From Psychrobacillus sp. FSL H8-0483 (GTDB taxonomy: Bacteria > Bacillota > Bacilli > Bacillales_A > Planococcaceae): DNA of 64,000 nt. A program made the translations under genes and the position numbers. The notes beneath the pieces are model-generated. The model searched no databases. It saw nothing but the letters and a program-made list of their open reading frames with translations, and was not told the DNA's origin. Position 1 is the first letter of the stretch, and every line of letters starts with the position of its first letter. Shown here piece after piece: positions 28,552 to 38,999 of this stretch. The stretch lies in assembly GCF_038637725.1 (NCBI RefSeq), contig NZ_CP152052.1:3145501-3209500 (forward strand), written 5' to 3'.

Positions 28552-28914
28552 TTCATTCTCCCCTTCTATCCATTCTATTTTTGATCGTTCTCTCTCTGCT
28601 CTGTTTCATTTTATTATAAGGTATTTAATACAAGTTGTATTGTAAAAAATGGACATTCTGGCATAGAAAGTTAGTCGCAGCTATTGCTTTTTTCGCATAC
28701 ACTACACGGTACTTTCCATTGATCAATAATTAATTAAACATTCATTTTGTTTAATATTAAAATTCTGTGGTAAGGATGAATAGACCGGATAATTAAATAA
28801 TTTATGAGGTGAGGAATATGTGTCCTGGTGATCCTAACCATCTGTCTATCGAAGCAATCGATTCACTTGAACGAATACAAGTAATAAATAGTAAAAATAT
28901 CAACATACATTATA
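28552..28914. other. Intergenic stretch, one doubtful small ORF
   Basis: AT-rich. The only candidate is a 47-codon plus-strand frame at 28818-28961 starting MCPGDPNHLSIEAID after GAGGTGAGGAAT. Its last 13 codons coincide with the tRNA terminator hairpin, so it may be chance; it is not counted as a gene. Nothing else is visible. Confidence 0.4.
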
Positions 28915-28960
28915 CAAAAAAGCACTCCGAACATCGAAGGATCCATGTTTGGAGTGCTTG
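28913..28960 (-). terminator. Terminator of the tRNA-Arg gene
   Basis: Minus-strand AAGCACTCC / GGAGTGCTT with an inner ACAT/ATGT pairing, then TTTTTTG. It stands 29 bases after the tRNA 3' end. Confidence 0.8.
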
Positions 28961-28988
28961 AAAGAAAATATCCTATTTAATCTAAATA

Positions 28989-29060
28989 CGCCCTCGAAGG
29001 GAATCGAACCCCTATCCCAAGAACCGGAATCTTGTGTCATATCCATTAAACTACGAGGGC
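28989..29060 (-). tRNA. tRNA-Arg (anticodon CCG)
   Basis: 72 bases. Acceptor strands GCCCTCG / CGAGGGC, D-arm with TTTAATGGAT, anticodon stem CAAGA-TTCCGGT-TCTTG giving CCG, T-arm GGGGTTCGATTCCCC-like. Reads the CGG codon. CCA is not encoded. Own terminator, opposite strand to clpP. Confidence 0.95.
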
Positions 29061-29124
29061 AAGCGACTTATCTATTATACAAATCATTAGCAAATAATTC
29101 AAGCGAACATTTCAATGCTTAATA

Positions 29125-29155
29125 TTTGACCTTCCTTGACCATAATGTGTATGAT
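29125..29155 (+). promoter_or_regulatory. clpP promoter with CtsR box
   Basis: The minus strand of 29125-29141 reads GGTCAAG-GAA-GGTCAAA, matching the CtsR heptad repeat (A/GGTCAAA NAN A/GGTCAAA) at all but one base. It overlaps a -35 TTGACC (29126-29131), with TATGAT (29150-29155) 18 bases on. CtsR would thus repress clpP until heat or protein stress. Confidence 0.85.
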
Positions 29156-29225
29156 AAAGTTACAACTGAGGTAGTATTTCTCAGAAATAAAATTAATAAA
29201 CCACCTTTGAAGGAGGCAAATCAGG

Positions 29226-29822
29226 ATGAATTTAATTCCTACTGTTATTGAACAAACAAATCGTGGGGAACGTGCATATGACATTTACTCACGATTATTA
29301 AAAGACCGTATTATCATGCTTGGAAGTGGAATTGATGACAACGTTTCAAACTCCATCGTTGCCCAACTACTATTTTTAGAAGCTGAAGATCCAGAAAAAG
29401 ATATTTCAATCTATATCAATAGTCCAGGTGGAAGCATTACAGCAGGTATGGCAATTTACGATACGATGCAATTCATCAAACCAGATGTGCAAACAATTTG
29501 TATCGGTATGGCTGCTTCTATGGGAGCATTCTTACTTACTGCAGGTACAAAAGGAAAACGCTACGCACTTCCAAACGCAGAAGTAATGATTCACCAACCA
29601 CTTGGTGGAGCACAAGGGCAAGCAACAGAAATCGAAATTGCTGCTAAACGTATTTTATTCTTACGTGATAAATTAAATAATATTATGGCTGATCGTACTG
29701 GTCAACCGATTGAAGTCGTTTCAAGAGACACAGATCGCGATAACTTTATGACTGCTGAACGTGCAAAAGAATATGGTTTAATCGATCATATTATTGACCG
29801 TAGCGAAATGAAAAAATCATAA
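29226..29822 (+). CDS. clpP: ATP-dependent Clp protease proteolytic subunit
   Basis: 198 residues. Triad Ser98 (GMAASMGA), His123 (MIHQPLGG) and Asp172 (DTDRDNF) at the canonical positions. Forms the tetradecameric barrel that works with ClpX/ClpC; degrades misfolded, regulatory and tmRNA-tagged proteins. GGAGG ribosome site, CtsR box upstream and a strong terminator behind: a single-gene unit. Confidence 0.98.
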   Translation: MNLIPTVIEQTNRGERAYDIYSRLLKDRIIMLGSGIDDNVSNSIVAQLLFLEAEDPEKDISIYINSPGGSITAGMAIYDTMQFIKPDVQTICIGMAASMGAFLLTAGTKGKRYALPNAEVMIHQPLGGAQGQATEIEIAAKRILFLRDKLNNIMADRTGQPIEVVSRDTDRDNFMTAERAKEYGLIDHIIDRSEMKKS

Positions 29823-29831
29823 TAATAATTG

Positions 29832-29866
29832 TACCCAAGGAAATTTACCTTTCCTTGGGTATTTTT
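29832..29866 (+). terminator. clpP terminator
   Basis: ACCCAAGGAAA / TTTCCTTGGGT, a perfect 11-bp stem with a six-base loop, then ATTTTT. Confidence 0.92.
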
Positions 29867-29884
29867 GCGGAAAATGCCTTAAAT

Positions 29885-30112
29885 ATTTACCACTTCGTTG
29901 ATGGAAGCGGCAGGCGGCGACTCCTGCGGGATGAGTGAGACAGATAAGCCATCACAAACGAGCGTGAGCGTCGGTGATGGGTTATCGCTCACCCCACGGA
30001 AAGCGTCCGCCTATAGCGGAAATCAACTATACTTTATCCGTATAAAATATATATTCCTTTAGTATTGTTCGTGTTTTTTCATGTAAATTGGAATGATGAA
30101 ATCGATTCAACA
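29885..30112 (+). repeat. Hairpin repeat, type 1, copy A
   Basis: Closely matches 56058-56335 in the same orientation and 42899-43166 reversed. Outer arms GTTGAT...AGCGGCAGGCGGCGACTCC pair imperfectly with GGAAAGCGTCCGCCTATAGCGG...ATCAAC; inner arms GCCATCAC / GTGATGG. An AT-rich tail ending GATGAAATCGATTCA belongs to the unit. The left flank of the longer copies is missing here, replaced by the clpP terminator. Confidence 0.8.
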
Positions 30113-30133
30113 AATGGAATTAAATGGCTTAGC

Positions 30134-30223
30134 GAGACCATTCCTATATAAACGAGACCAATTAATGCGGTTCCGCAACCATTTGCCTTGTATCCGAGAC
30201 CAAATGATGCTCAACCGAGACCA
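30134..30223. repeat. Array of five GAGACCA units with 21-nt period
   Basis: GAGACCA begins at 30134, 30154, 30196 and 30217, with GCAACCA at 30175: spacings of 20, 21, 21 and 21 bases. The sequence between is not conserved. The array starts straight after the type 1 repeat. The frame that spans it has no ribosome site. The remaining 150 bases to crh hold nothing clear. Confidence 0.65.
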
Positions 30224-30371
30224 TTTCATTTCTAAGATGAAGAAACCAAAGGAAGTGACGGACGTTTTTTCAAATTCTATGTACGCTAAATTCAATAGTC
30301 CATACTTTTTAACTAACTACGAAAAAAAAGACCGCCTTTTCGTCTATACTGACTAGTAAGGCCGCCCTTTA

Positions 30372-30629
30372 TTATTCTTCATTTGAAATAAATTTTGCTA
30401 GTGCTACTACTGCTTCTTCTTCATCTGACCCATCTGCACTTAGGTTTACAGTAATCCCTTTGCTAATAGCCAAGCTCATAATACCCATAATACTTTTTGC
30501 GTTCACTTTTTTATTGTCTTTTTCCAAATATACATCTGCAATATAACGATTAGCCTCTTGTACAAATAACGCAGCTTGTCTCGCCTGTAATCCTGATGGT
30601 AATTTCACTTCCACTTGTTTTTCTGTCAT
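30372..30629 (-). CDS. crh: HPr-like catabolite regulator Crh
   Basis: 85 residues from ATG 30629. HPr fold, but position 15 is glutamine (SGLQARQAA) in place of the phosphotransfer histidine, while Ser46 (KVNAKSIMGIM) is intact. This is the mark of Crh: not part of sugar transport, but phosphorylated at Ser46 by HprK to act as a CcpA corepressor. Residue 18 is Gln, where proline is usual. Last gene of the nudix-rapZ-yvcK-whiA-crh row, as in Bacillus. A weak hairpin before T-rich sequence at 30307-30365 may be its terminator. Confidence 0.95.
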   Translation of the reverse strand: MTEKQVEVKLPSGLQARQAALFVQEANRYIADVYLEKDNKKVNAKSIMGIMSLAISKGITVNLSADGSDEEEAVVALAKFISNEE

Positions 30630-30648
30630 TGTCCTACGCTCCATTTCA

Positions 30649-31590
30649 CTAAATTGTCTCGCCTCTACGAAGTGCGTCTGCAATTTCGTCTATCTTTCGT
30701 AAACGATGATTTATACCAGATTTACTAACGTTCCCAGTGGAAACCATTTCACCTAGTTCTTTTAATGTTACATCTTGATATTCCACCCGCAAGCGAGCAA
30801 TTTCTCTTAATTTTTCTGGTAATTGGTCTAATCCAACCGTATTTTCGATAAATCGTATATTGTCTACTTGTCGAATAGCAGCACTAATCGTTTTATTTAG
30901 ATTAGCTGTTTCACAATTGACTAAACGATTTACACTATTACGCATATCTCGAATTATACGGACATCTTCAAATTTCAGCAACGCACGATGTGCTCCTGCG
31001 ATACTTAGGAAATCAGAAATTTTTTCTGCTTCCTTTAAATATGCCACATATCCCTTTTTACGTTCAATTGTTTTCGCATTTAATTCGAATCCGTTCATCA
31101 ATTCTACTAGAGCGTCACTATGCGTTTTATACAAAGAGTAAATTTCCAAATGATAAGAAGACGTTTCTGGATTATTGACAGATCCTCCCGCTAAGAAAGC
31201 TCCTCTCAGATACGCACGCTTGCAACAATTCTTTTTGACAAGCTCTTGTGAAATGGAGTATTCAAATTGAAAACTCTCTTTCAATATTTTTAAATCCTCT
31301 AATAGATGCTTTGCTCCATCTCGAACACGGCAAATATAGATATTATTTTTCTTTAATCTCATTTTTTTTCGAACGAGCAATTCTACTTGATAAGGGTATA
31401 AAGATTTAATAAGCGTATACAGTCTACGAGCAATTGCTGCATTTTCAGTCTGCACGTCTAAGCTTAACATTTTATTGCTAAACGACAGAGACCCATTCAT
31501 TCGAATAAGTGCTGATAGTTCTGCTTTTGCACAACAAGGCTTTGACTCTTCTTGAGTCATTTCTTTTTTTGTTTCAGAAGCAAACGACAT
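30649..31590 (-). CDS. whiA: DNA-binding protein WhiA
   Basis: 313 residues. N-terminal LAGLIDADG-homing-endonuclease-like fold ([11 protein letters not shown] ... [22 protein letters not shown]) without catalytic acids, then a C-terminal HTH ([29 protein letters not shown]). In Bacillus it affects cell division and chromosome segregation. 19 bp before crh. Confidence 0.96.
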   Translation of the reverse strand: MSFASETKKEMTQEESKPCCAKAELSALIRMNGSLSFSNKMLSLDVQTENAAIARRLYTLIKSLYPYQVELLVRKKMRLKKNNIYICRVRDGAKHLLEDLKILKESFQFEYSISQELVKKNCCKRAYLRGAFLAGGSVNNPETSSYHLEIYSLYKTHSDALVELMNGFELNAKTIERKKGYVAYLKEAEKISDFLSIAGAHRALLKFEDVRIIRDMRNSVNRLVNCETANLNKTISAAIRQVDNIRFIENTVGLDQLPEKLREIARLRVEYQDVTLKELGEMVSTGNVSKSGINHRLRKIDEIADALRRGETI

Positions 31591-31650
31591 AATCCGTTTC
31601 CCCCTTTCTTGCTAGCGATTACAATTTCCAACTATGTATCTAATTGTAAT

Positions 31651-32610
31651 TCACCCTGCATATTCTACAAGCCATTTCGCTATTTCCATCGCATCATGAC
31701 GAACTGCTCCATCATACACGACTGAAATGTCTTTTTTAACGATTTCTATGTCTAATGTTTCTAATCGTTCTACATCTATTTTGACAGGTGATGCTTTCTC
31801 TTGTTTGTACAAAAACTGCACGTTTTCTGGAATTTCTTCATTACTAATTAACAGCGTATCCAAGAAATTCTCTCCCACATGGCTGATTAACGCTTCTACA
31901 TGGTCATATGCAGTATAATTACTCGTTTCTCCAGCCTGGGTCATCAGATTACATATATATACTTTCTTTGCCTTAGAACGAATAATTGCTTTCTTGATAT
32001 CTTCTACTAATAAGTTTGGCAAAATACTAGTATATAGACTTCCTGGACCAATTGCGATGATATCGGCTTGTCGAATGATATTTATCGTCTCTGGTAAAGG
32101 TTTTACATCTGCTGGAGAAATAAACACTTTCTCTATTTTCTTTCCATAGTCCGGTATTTTAGATTCCCCACTAATAATTGTTTTATCCTCAAACTGTGCA
32201 TGAAGCGTTACTAATTGATTAGCGGCGGGTAGAACTTTCCCATGTATATTTAATACACGACTCATCTCTCGAATGGCGTGGGCAAAATCTCCTGTAATAG
32301 AAGTTAACGCCGTTATCATTAAATTCCCTAAAGAATGTCCTTCCAATTCATCCGAATTAGAAAAACGAAACTGGAACATTTCTTCTACTAGCGGCTCTAC
32401 CTCTGATAGAGCAGCCAGGACATTTCGAATATCACCGGGTGGTGGAATATCGTAATCATCCCGTAAGCGACCAGAACTTCCTCCGTCATCTGCAACCGTA
32501 ACAATCGCTGTAATGTCCACTGGAAACTTCTTTAAGCCACGAAGTAAGGTTGATAATCCCGTACCACCACCGATAATGACTATTTTCTTTCGGTGTGTTG
32601 GACGATCCAT
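31651..32610 (-). CDS. yvcK: Gluconeogenesis/cell-shape factor YvcK (CofD-like)
   Basis: 319 residues from ATG 32610, which follows AAAGGATTGACTTA; the upstream extension lies within rapZ. KKIVIIGGGTGLSTLLRGLKKF-type start, VADDGGSSGRLRDDY and PPGDIRNVLAALS are the family marks (2-phospho-L-lactate transferase fold binding UDP-sugars). Needed for growth on gluconeogenic carbon and for normal wall synthesis in Bacillus. Sits between rapZ and whiA. Confidence 0.95.
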   Translation of the reverse strand: MDRPTHRKKIVIIGGGTGLSTLLRGLKKFPVDITAIVTVADDGGSSGRLRDDYDIPPPGDIRNVLAALSEVEPLVEEMFQFRFSNSDELEGHSLGNLMITALTSITGDFAHAIREMSRVLNIHGKVLPAANQLVTLHAQFEDKTIISGESKIPDYGKKIEKVFISPADVKPLPETINIIRQADIIAIGPGSLYTSILPNLLVEDIKKAIIRSKAKKVYICNLMTQAGETSNYTAYDHVEALISHVGENFLDTLLISNEEIPENVQFLYKQEKASPVKIDVERLETLDIEIVKKDISVVYDGAVRHDAMEIAKWLVEYAG

Positions 32611-32614
32611 TAAG

Positions 32615-33499
32615 TCAATCCTTTCTAATTGTAACATCTCGATGCGTAATAACAGTTTTATCATCCGTTTTTAACAATTTACCGAAATACTCTGCTAACG
32701 TAACGGATCGATGCTGTCCACCAGTGCATCCGAATGCTATAACTAACTGCGTTTTACCTTCTCTTTTATATTGGGGAATCATGAATATAAACAAATCGGT
32801 TAGCTTGTCAATTAACGTTTTAGTATCAGCCCATTTTAATACATAGCTAGAAACCTCTTCATCTAACCCTGATTTCAGTTGCAACTCTTCTATATAGTAT
32901 GGATTAGGAAGAAATCGGACATCAAAAACTAGATCGGCATCAATAGGAATTCCATGCTTAAATCCAAAAGACATTACATTGACTGTAAACACCTTGCTAC
33001 CATTTGCTGAAAATTCATCTTGGATTTTTTCCCGTAATTCACGCGGCTTCATTTTAGACGTATTGTAAATAAATTGCGCTCTTCCTTTTAAATCAGATAA
33101 TAACTCTCGTTCCATTTTTATACCATCTAACGGTAAACCAGAATTAGCTAGTGGATGAGAACGTCTTGTTTCTTTATATCTTCTTACTAACACTTCATCT
33201 TGTGCATCTAAAAATAAAACCTTTGGTGTCACAGCTGTTGCTTCTTGAAGCTGATTGACTGATTCGACTAAGGAATGAAACATATCTCCCCCGCGTAAAT
33301 CCATTACGGCTGCAATATTCCGTGGTTGTTTATTTGAATCAATCATTAGCTTTATAAATGTGCTTAAAAGTTCCGGCGGTAAGTTATCGATACAATAATA
33401 GCCAAGATCTTCAAAACTTTGAATTACTACAGTTTTACCTGCTCCCGACATACCCGTGATGATGACGACTTCAGTTTCAAGCTTTTGTAGACTATCCAT
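32615..33499 (-). CDS. rapZ: RNase adapter / nucleotide-binding protein RapZ (YvcJ)
   Basis: 294 residues. Walker A GMSGAGKT near residue 17, [13 protein letters not shown], a second motif AVMDLRGGD, and the C-terminal [10 protein letters not shown] loop. P-loop ATPase/GTPase family linked in Bacillus to competence and in Enterobacteria to glmS RNA decay. Overlaps the nudix gene by 8 bp and precedes yvcK by 4 bp. Confidence 0.96.
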   Translation of the reverse strand: MDSLQKLETEVVIITGMSGAGKTVVIQSFEDLGYYCIDNLPPELLSTFIKLMIDSNKQPRNIAAVMDLRGGDMFHSLVESVNQLQEATAVTPKVLFLDAQDEVLVRRYKETRRSHPLANSGLPLDGIKMERELLSDLKGRAQFIYNTSKMKPRELREKIQDEFSANGSKVFTVNVMSFGFKHGIPIDADLVFDVRFLPNPYYIEELQLKSGLDEEVSSYVLKWADTKTLIDKLTDLFIFMIPQYKREGKTQLVIAFGCTGGQHRSVTLAEYFGKLLKTDDKTVITHRDVTIRKD

Positions 33500-33974
33500 T
33501 GTTTACCTCTCCCTCCGAAGACTGCTGAATTGTTTCTTTTATCAATGAAAAATCAGTTGTGTAAACAAACGTTCCATATTGCATTCCTTTTTGTTGAACA
33601 GCAAATAATAAATTTGTTCGATCCCCTTCTGCCATTGGCAGGTGATGTAACGCTTCTACTGGATGCCATTCTAAAACGCCTTCTCTTGTTTCATGAAATG
33701 GTGTGCCTTCTAAATCTTTTGCAATGAATGTGAATAGCATCCACTCATCTTTGCGTTCACCATTCTCTTCGATAACCATTGTATAAATACCTTTTAAATG
33801 AGGTTGAATAGGAATGGCATTCGTTTCTTCTGTAAACTCTCTTATAGCAGAAACTAAAATGGACTCTCCTGCTTCCATCTTGCCACCTGGTGCCACATAC
33901 CAGTTTCTTCTTGGTTTTTTTAATAAAAGTACTTGATCATCTTTACATACAAGTAAATTAGCGATTCTTTGCAC
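33492..33974 (-). CDS. Nudix hydrolase (YvcI type)
   Basis: 160 residues with a complete Nudix box from about residue 30: [22 protein letters not shown], i.e. G-x5-E-x7-REUxEE. Cleaves a nucleoside diphosphate-linked substrate, here unknown; in Bacillus the orthologue leads the rapZ cluster, as it does here. It begins the operon; a terminator stands between it and trxB. Confidence 0.93.
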   Translation of the reverse strand: MQRIANLLVCKDDQVLLLKKPRRNWYVAPGGKMEAGESILVSAIREFTEETNAIPIQPHLKGIYTMVIEENGERKDEWMLFTFIAKDLEGTPFHETREGVLEWHPVEALHHLPMAEGDRTNLLFAVQQKGMQYGTFVYTTDFSLIKETIQQSSEGEVNNG

Positions 33975-34033
33975 GAATTGTCACTCCGCATCTTCCATCT
34001 GTTAATACTTTTTATTATACATTAATTTTCACA

Positions 34034-34072
34034 AAAAGAGGCTGCTTCACGATTAAAATCGAGAAACAGCCT
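34034..34072 (-). terminator. trxB terminator
   Basis: Minus-strand AGGCTGTTTCTCGATT / CGTGAAGCAGCCT with mismatches, then CTTTTTGTG. About 100 bases after the trxB stop. Confidence 0.7.
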
Positions 34073-34174
34073 GTTCAAATATTTTCTATATAAAAAGGGG
34101 GTCAATTTATATAATTTACTATACACTTTATTTATTTCAAGACGATTACAAATGGATTAAGAAAAAATGTCATC

Positions 34175-35137
<963 letters not shown>

Positions 35138-35194
35138 CTACAATACTACTAACATCAATCTAACTAATTTTTATGTCCTCTTCAACTTATTTGC

Positions 35195-36721
35195 CTACGC
35201 GTCGAAAAGTGGCAAAAAATGCATTAGTTCATTGACGTATTTCGTAAGCGTTGAAGTAGTAATTCCGTATTGATCTGCATATTGTTTTTTCGTCACATTT
35301 TTGGAGCGTGAAGATTCAAACATATATTCAGTAGCAGCTGCAAGTGCTCGAGGATTCTTAAACCCATAACCCTTTTCTAATGCACGCTCGACTAATACAA
35401 ACCACATTTGAAATAAATAGGTAGCTGATTGCTCTAAAGGTTTATATTTATCGTATAGTAAATCAGTAGTGGCAATTGCTCTTAAAAATGCTTTTTCCGC
35501 TACAGATTTTTTTTCAAAAGGATGCCCTAACGAATTAGCTAAAAATAACTTTTCCATTGTCGTTAATTCTTCCACGACAATCCATTTGGGATGAGCAATA
35601 ATTTCATTTCGATGCTTTGACTTCCCTAGTAAGTAAAAGCCGAATATACGCTCACTGACATGTTTATTTTCCAGTTTTTCCAGAATGAGCTCTTTTTGCT
35701 GGTCCGTTGCAGGTTCAATCAAGTCTTTCATTTGAGGAAGCCATGGTTCAAAGCCCGCTTTTTCTGGATCCAGTTTTAATAAGGCCTTCCATGCATTTCG
35801 CGCAGCCTCTTCGTGGCCAGAGAAATAAGCAGAATGAGAAAGCCAGAAATAAAAACCTGGATCTCCTTCAAACCCTTTACGCTGTAAGCTTCGCAACCAC
35901 TTATATGCCTGCTCATATTTTCCAATTAACGCAAACGTAGCCCCTAATTTATATCGATGTTCGATAAAGTAAGGATTAATTTTTGTTAGAAAATCGGTTA
36001 TTTCTTCTAACTCTTCGGTATTTTTTTCATAATAATGAATGACTGCTAAATTGCAGAGTGCATGGATATTTCCACGATTTTCTCTTAATACCTCATGGAG
36101 TAAGGCTTTTGCTTGCTCTTCTTCTCCAATGTAAAAATAAGCAAGTGCTAAATTATTAAACGCAGCCCAAAAATCAGGGTGATCCGTAATGAGGGATTCT
36201 AACAATTCTACAGCTTCTGGAAATTTCCCTTGTTCCATTAAACGGCGAGATTTTTCCTGTAAAAAAAGAGCTTCACTGGAAGGTGTATCCACTTGAAGTG
36301 ATGCGATATCCTCTTGCTCCGTGAAGTCTACAATTTCTATTGCTTCTTCTGTATACTCGCCACGAGTATCCTTCTCTAAATACATTTTTGCAAATCGGTT
36401 TGCATCCATAAAATTTCCTAAATGAGCGTTCACTTCTGCTAAAAAGAAAATAATTTCTGATTCATTTGGATCAATGGCATGAGCACTTCTTAACAGCTCA
36501 TGTGCAAAGTCAAATTTGTCTAATTCCATTTGCAAAATAGCATATTGCATTAGGATTAGTGGGTCATCTGGACTTAAATCTGCAGCTCGTTTTAAATACT
36601 TATGTGCTTTTTCATATTGTTCTTTTTGTAGTTCATCTAGTGCTTTTTTATAGTAATATTCGCCAGTAGGCAAAAACGAAATGATGTTTTCCTTTAATAT
36701 CTTTTTACTTTTTTTATTCAA
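35195..36721 (-). CDS. Tetratricopeptide repeat protein (YvcD type)
   Basis: 508 residues, TTG start six bases after GGAGGA. Residues 20-330 carry TPR units (ALDELQKEQYEKAHKYLKRAADLSPDDP, FPEAVELLESLITDHPDFWAAFNNLALAYFYIGEEEQAKALL in pieces). The C-terminus has a small HTH-like segment (KKQYADQYGITTSTLTKYVNEL). Cytosolic; likely a scaffold for another protein, role unknown. Same position between his and trxB as in Bacillus relatives. Confidence 0.85.
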   Translation of the reverse strand: MNKKSKKILKENIISFLPTGEYYYKKALDELQKEQYEKAHKYLKRAADLSPDDPLILMQYAILQMELDKFDFAHELLRSAHAIDPNESEIIFFLAEVNAHLGNFMDANRFAKMYLEKDTRGEYTEEAIEIVDFTEQEDIASLQVDTPSSEALFLQEKSRRLMEQGKFPEAVELLESLITDHPDFWAAFNNLALAYFYIGEEEQAKALLHEVLRENRGNIHALCNLAVIHYYEKNTEELEEITDFLTKINPYFIEHRYKLGATFALIGKYEQAYKWLRSLQRKGFEGDPGFYFWLSHSAYFSGHEEAARNAWKALLKLDPEKAGFEPWLPQMKDLIEPATDQQKELILEKLENKHVSERIFGFYLLGKSKHRNEIIAHPKWIVVEELTTMEKLFLANSLGHPFEKKSVAEKAFLRAIATTDLLYDKYKPLEQSATYLFQMWFVLVERALEKGYGFKNPRALAAATEYMFESSRSKNVTKKQYADQYGITTSTLTKYVNELMHFLPLFDA

Positions 36722-36735
36722 GTTAGTCCTCCGAA

Positions 36736-36770
36736 AAATAATAAGGAACGTTCTATAAACGTCCCTTATC
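36736..36770 (-). terminator. his operon terminator
   Basis: Minus-strand ATAAGGGACGTT / AACGTTCCTTAT with mismatch and short loop, then TATTTTTC. Placed between the hisIE stop and the TPR gene start. Confidence 0.75.
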
Positions 36771-36798
36771 AGTATATTCTTCAGTATATCATAAAGTA

Positions 36799-37425
36799 TT
36801 ATTTTTTATCTGCTTTCGTTTCATGTCTTTTTTTTAATACTTGTAACAGATCATAGAAGCTGACTTGTTGGTTTTGTAGAAGAACGAGCAAGTGATACAG
36901 AAGATCAGCTGCTTCCCACTTCAATTCTTCTCCATCATTATTTTTAGAAGCGATAATCACTTCCGCAGATTCTTCTCCAACCTTTTTACAAATTTTATCT
37001 ACGCCTTTTTCAAATAGGTAAGTAGTATACGCGCCTTCTGGCATGTTTTTTTGTCTTTCTTCAATAATGTTAATCAATGAAGTGACTACATTATATCCTA
37101 CCGTTTCATCAAATTTCTCCAGATTAGTATGGAAGCAAGTTTCTTCACCGGTATGACATGCTGGACCTTTTGGTAACACTTCTACTATTAGCGCATCGGA
37201 ATCACAATCGGTACGTATAGAAACTACCTGCTGCGTGTTGCCAGATGTTTCTCCTTTATGCCAAAGTTCTTGTCTGCTGCGACTGAAAAACCACGTTTCT
37301 TTCGTTTCTACTGTTTTTGTATAAGCTTCTTCATTCATATATGCAAGTGTTAAAACTTCTCTTGTAAGAGCATGTTGAACGATTACAGGAATAAGCCCTT
37401 TATCATCGAATTGTAAGTTGGTCAC
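36799..37425 (-). CDS. hisI: Bifunctional phosphoribosyl-AMP cyclohydrolase / phosphoribosyl-ATP pyrophosphatase
   Basis: 208 residues, fusion of HisI (1-105) and HisE (110-208). HisI zinc and catalytic motif [13 protein letters not shown] ... [13 protein letters not shown]; HisE motif [27 protein letters not shown]. Performs steps two and three of histidine synthesis. Overlaps hisF by 4 bp; last gene of the operon. Confidence 0.97.
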   Translation of the reverse strand: MTNLQFDDKGLIPVIVQHALTREVLTLAYMNEEAYTKTVETKETWFFSRSRQELWHKGETSGNTQQVVSIRTDCDSDALIVEVLPKGPACHTGEETCFHTNLEKFDETVGYNVVTSLINIIEERQKNMPEGAYTTYLFEKGVDKICKKVGEESAEVIIASKNNDGEELKWEAADLLYHLLVLLQNQQVSFYDLLQVLKKRHETKADKK

Positions 37426-38177
37426 TTTACTTCCACTCCTTTTTCTCGAACGTAGTTTTTCACTTCACGCACACTTGTTTCTTTAAAATGAAAAATGGAA
37501 GCTGCAAGTGCAGCATCCGCGTTTGCCTCTGTGAATGCAGCTAATATATGTTCTACACTTCCAGCACCACCGCTAGCAGTGACAGGGATCGAAACAGCAT
37601 CCTTCACTTGTTTGGTAATGGCGAGATCATAGCCATCTTTTTCTCCATCACGGTCCATACTTGTAAGTAATATTTCTCCTGCACCAAGCTTTTCAACTTC
37701 TTTTGCCCAGTCTACAGCTTTCCAATCTGTTTTCTTTTGGCCGCCATGTGTGTATACGATCCAATCTTCCTCTTTTACAGACCATTTGACATCAATTGCG
37801 ACAATGATTTTATTGGAACCAAATGTTTTTGCACCTTCCGTAATGACAGTCGGATTGTCAATTGCTGCACTGTTAATGGACACTTTACTTGCTCCAGCAT
37901 CTAGTAGTTGCTTCATATTTTCCGTTGTACGAATTCCGCCTCCTACGATTAAAGGAATCGAAATTTGAGAAGCTGTTTTTTTCACCACTTCAAGCATAGT
38001 ATCTCGCCCTTCAATAGATGCCGAAATATCTAAAAACACTAGTTCGTCAGCGCCTTCTTTATTATAAAATGCAGCTAGCTCAGCAGGATCTCCCGCGTCT
38101 CTTAGCCCGACAAATTGAATTCCTTTTACAACTCGTCCATCTTTTACATCTAGACACGGAATAATTTTCTTTACCAT
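37422..38177 (-). CDS. hisF: Imidazole glycerol phosphate synthase, cyclase subunit
   Basis: 251 residues, (beta/alpha)8 barrel. Catalytic aspartates in IPCLDVKDG (about residue 10) and VAIDVKW (about 130), phosphate loops GGGIRT and TASGGAGS. Needs a glutaminase partner HisH, which is not in this operon (hisB is followed directly by hisA). It overlaps hisA and hisI by a few bases. Confidence 0.97.
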   Translation of the reverse strand: MVKKIIPCLDVKDGRVVKGIQFVGLRDAGDPAELAAFYNKEGADELVFLDISASIEGRDTMLEVVKKTASQISIPLIVGGGIRTTENMKQLLDAGASKVSINSAAIDNPTVITEGAKTFGSNKIIVAIDVKWSVKEEDWIVYTHGGQKKTDWKAVDWAKEVEKLGAGEILLTSMDRDGEKDGYDLAITKQVKDAVSIPVTASGGAGSVEHILAAFTEANADAALAASIFHFKETSVREVKNYVREKGVEVK

Positions 38178-38914
38178 TTAGTAACCTCCTGCAAAGCTTC
38201 CTTTAACGTAAAGCGGTTATTATAGAGTGCTTTGCCAGTAATTACTCCACCGACCGTTGTCTCTTTCGATAGTTTCGCTACTTCTCCAAGATCTTCTAAG
38301 GAGCTTATGCCTCCTGAAACAATGATAGAAAGACCAGTTGCTTCTGCCAACTCTTTGTTTGCTGCTAAATTAGGGCCTTGTAGTGTGCCATCTGTTGCAA
38401 TATCGGTAAAAATAACATGCCTAGCCCCTTTAGAAGCAAAATATTGTCCCACCTCAATCGCTGATTGTGTGGAAGTTTCTAACCAGCCATGTGTTGCTAC
38501 CATACCGTCCTTTGCGTCTAATCCAATGACAATTCGGTCTCCTCCGAACTCTTCTAGTAACTCAGCCACAAGCTCAGGCTGTGAAATTGCCAGACTTCCA
38601 ATGATGACACGCGTAACACCATTAGTTAAATAATAGCTTACGTCTTCTTTTGAACGAATACCTCCACCAATTTGCACACGCACTGGAAGCTCTTTTGCTA
38701 TACGAATGACTTCATTGGCATGAATCTTTTCGCCATCTTTTGCACCGTCTAAATCTACTAAATGAATCCATGTTGCGCCTTCATCTGCAAACTTTTTTGC
38801 CATTTCAAATGGAGAATCTCCATAAACGGTTTCTTGCTCATAATCCCCTTGATATAGTCGGACACATTTTCCGCCTTTCATATCAATCGCTGGGTATACT
38901 TGAATGGACGTCAT
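38171..38914 (-). CDS. hisA: ProFAR isomerase
   Basis: 247 residues, same half-barrel family as HisF. Asp11 ([14 protein letters not shown]), [21 protein letters not shown] and [11 protein letters not shown]. Opens the ribose of ProFAR in step four of the pathway. ATG after GGGAGAGAA; 85 bp after hisB, the only real gap within the operon. Confidence 0.97.
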   Translation of the reverse strand: MTSIQVYPAIDMKGGKCVRLYQGDYEQETVYGDSPFEMAKKFADEGATWIHLVDLDGAKDGEKIHANEVIRIAKELPVRVQIGGGIRSKEDVSYYLTNGVTRVIIGSLAISQPELVAELLEEFGGDRIVIGLDAKDGMVATHGWLETSTQSAIEVGQYFASKGARHVIFTDIATDGTLQGPNLAANKELAEATGLSIIVSGGISSLEDLGEVAKLSKETTVGGVITGKALYNNRFTLKEALQEVTKW

Positions 38915-38999
38915 GTTTATTCTCTCCCTTTTCTCCCAATAACAAAGTATCTCTTTTCTAGTTAATGTCAGTCTATCCTACATGCGCCTTGCGCTTTTC

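Noticed and set aside
30093-30356. Open frames over the GAGACCA array on both strands
   Set aside because: No ribosome site; content explained by the repeat.
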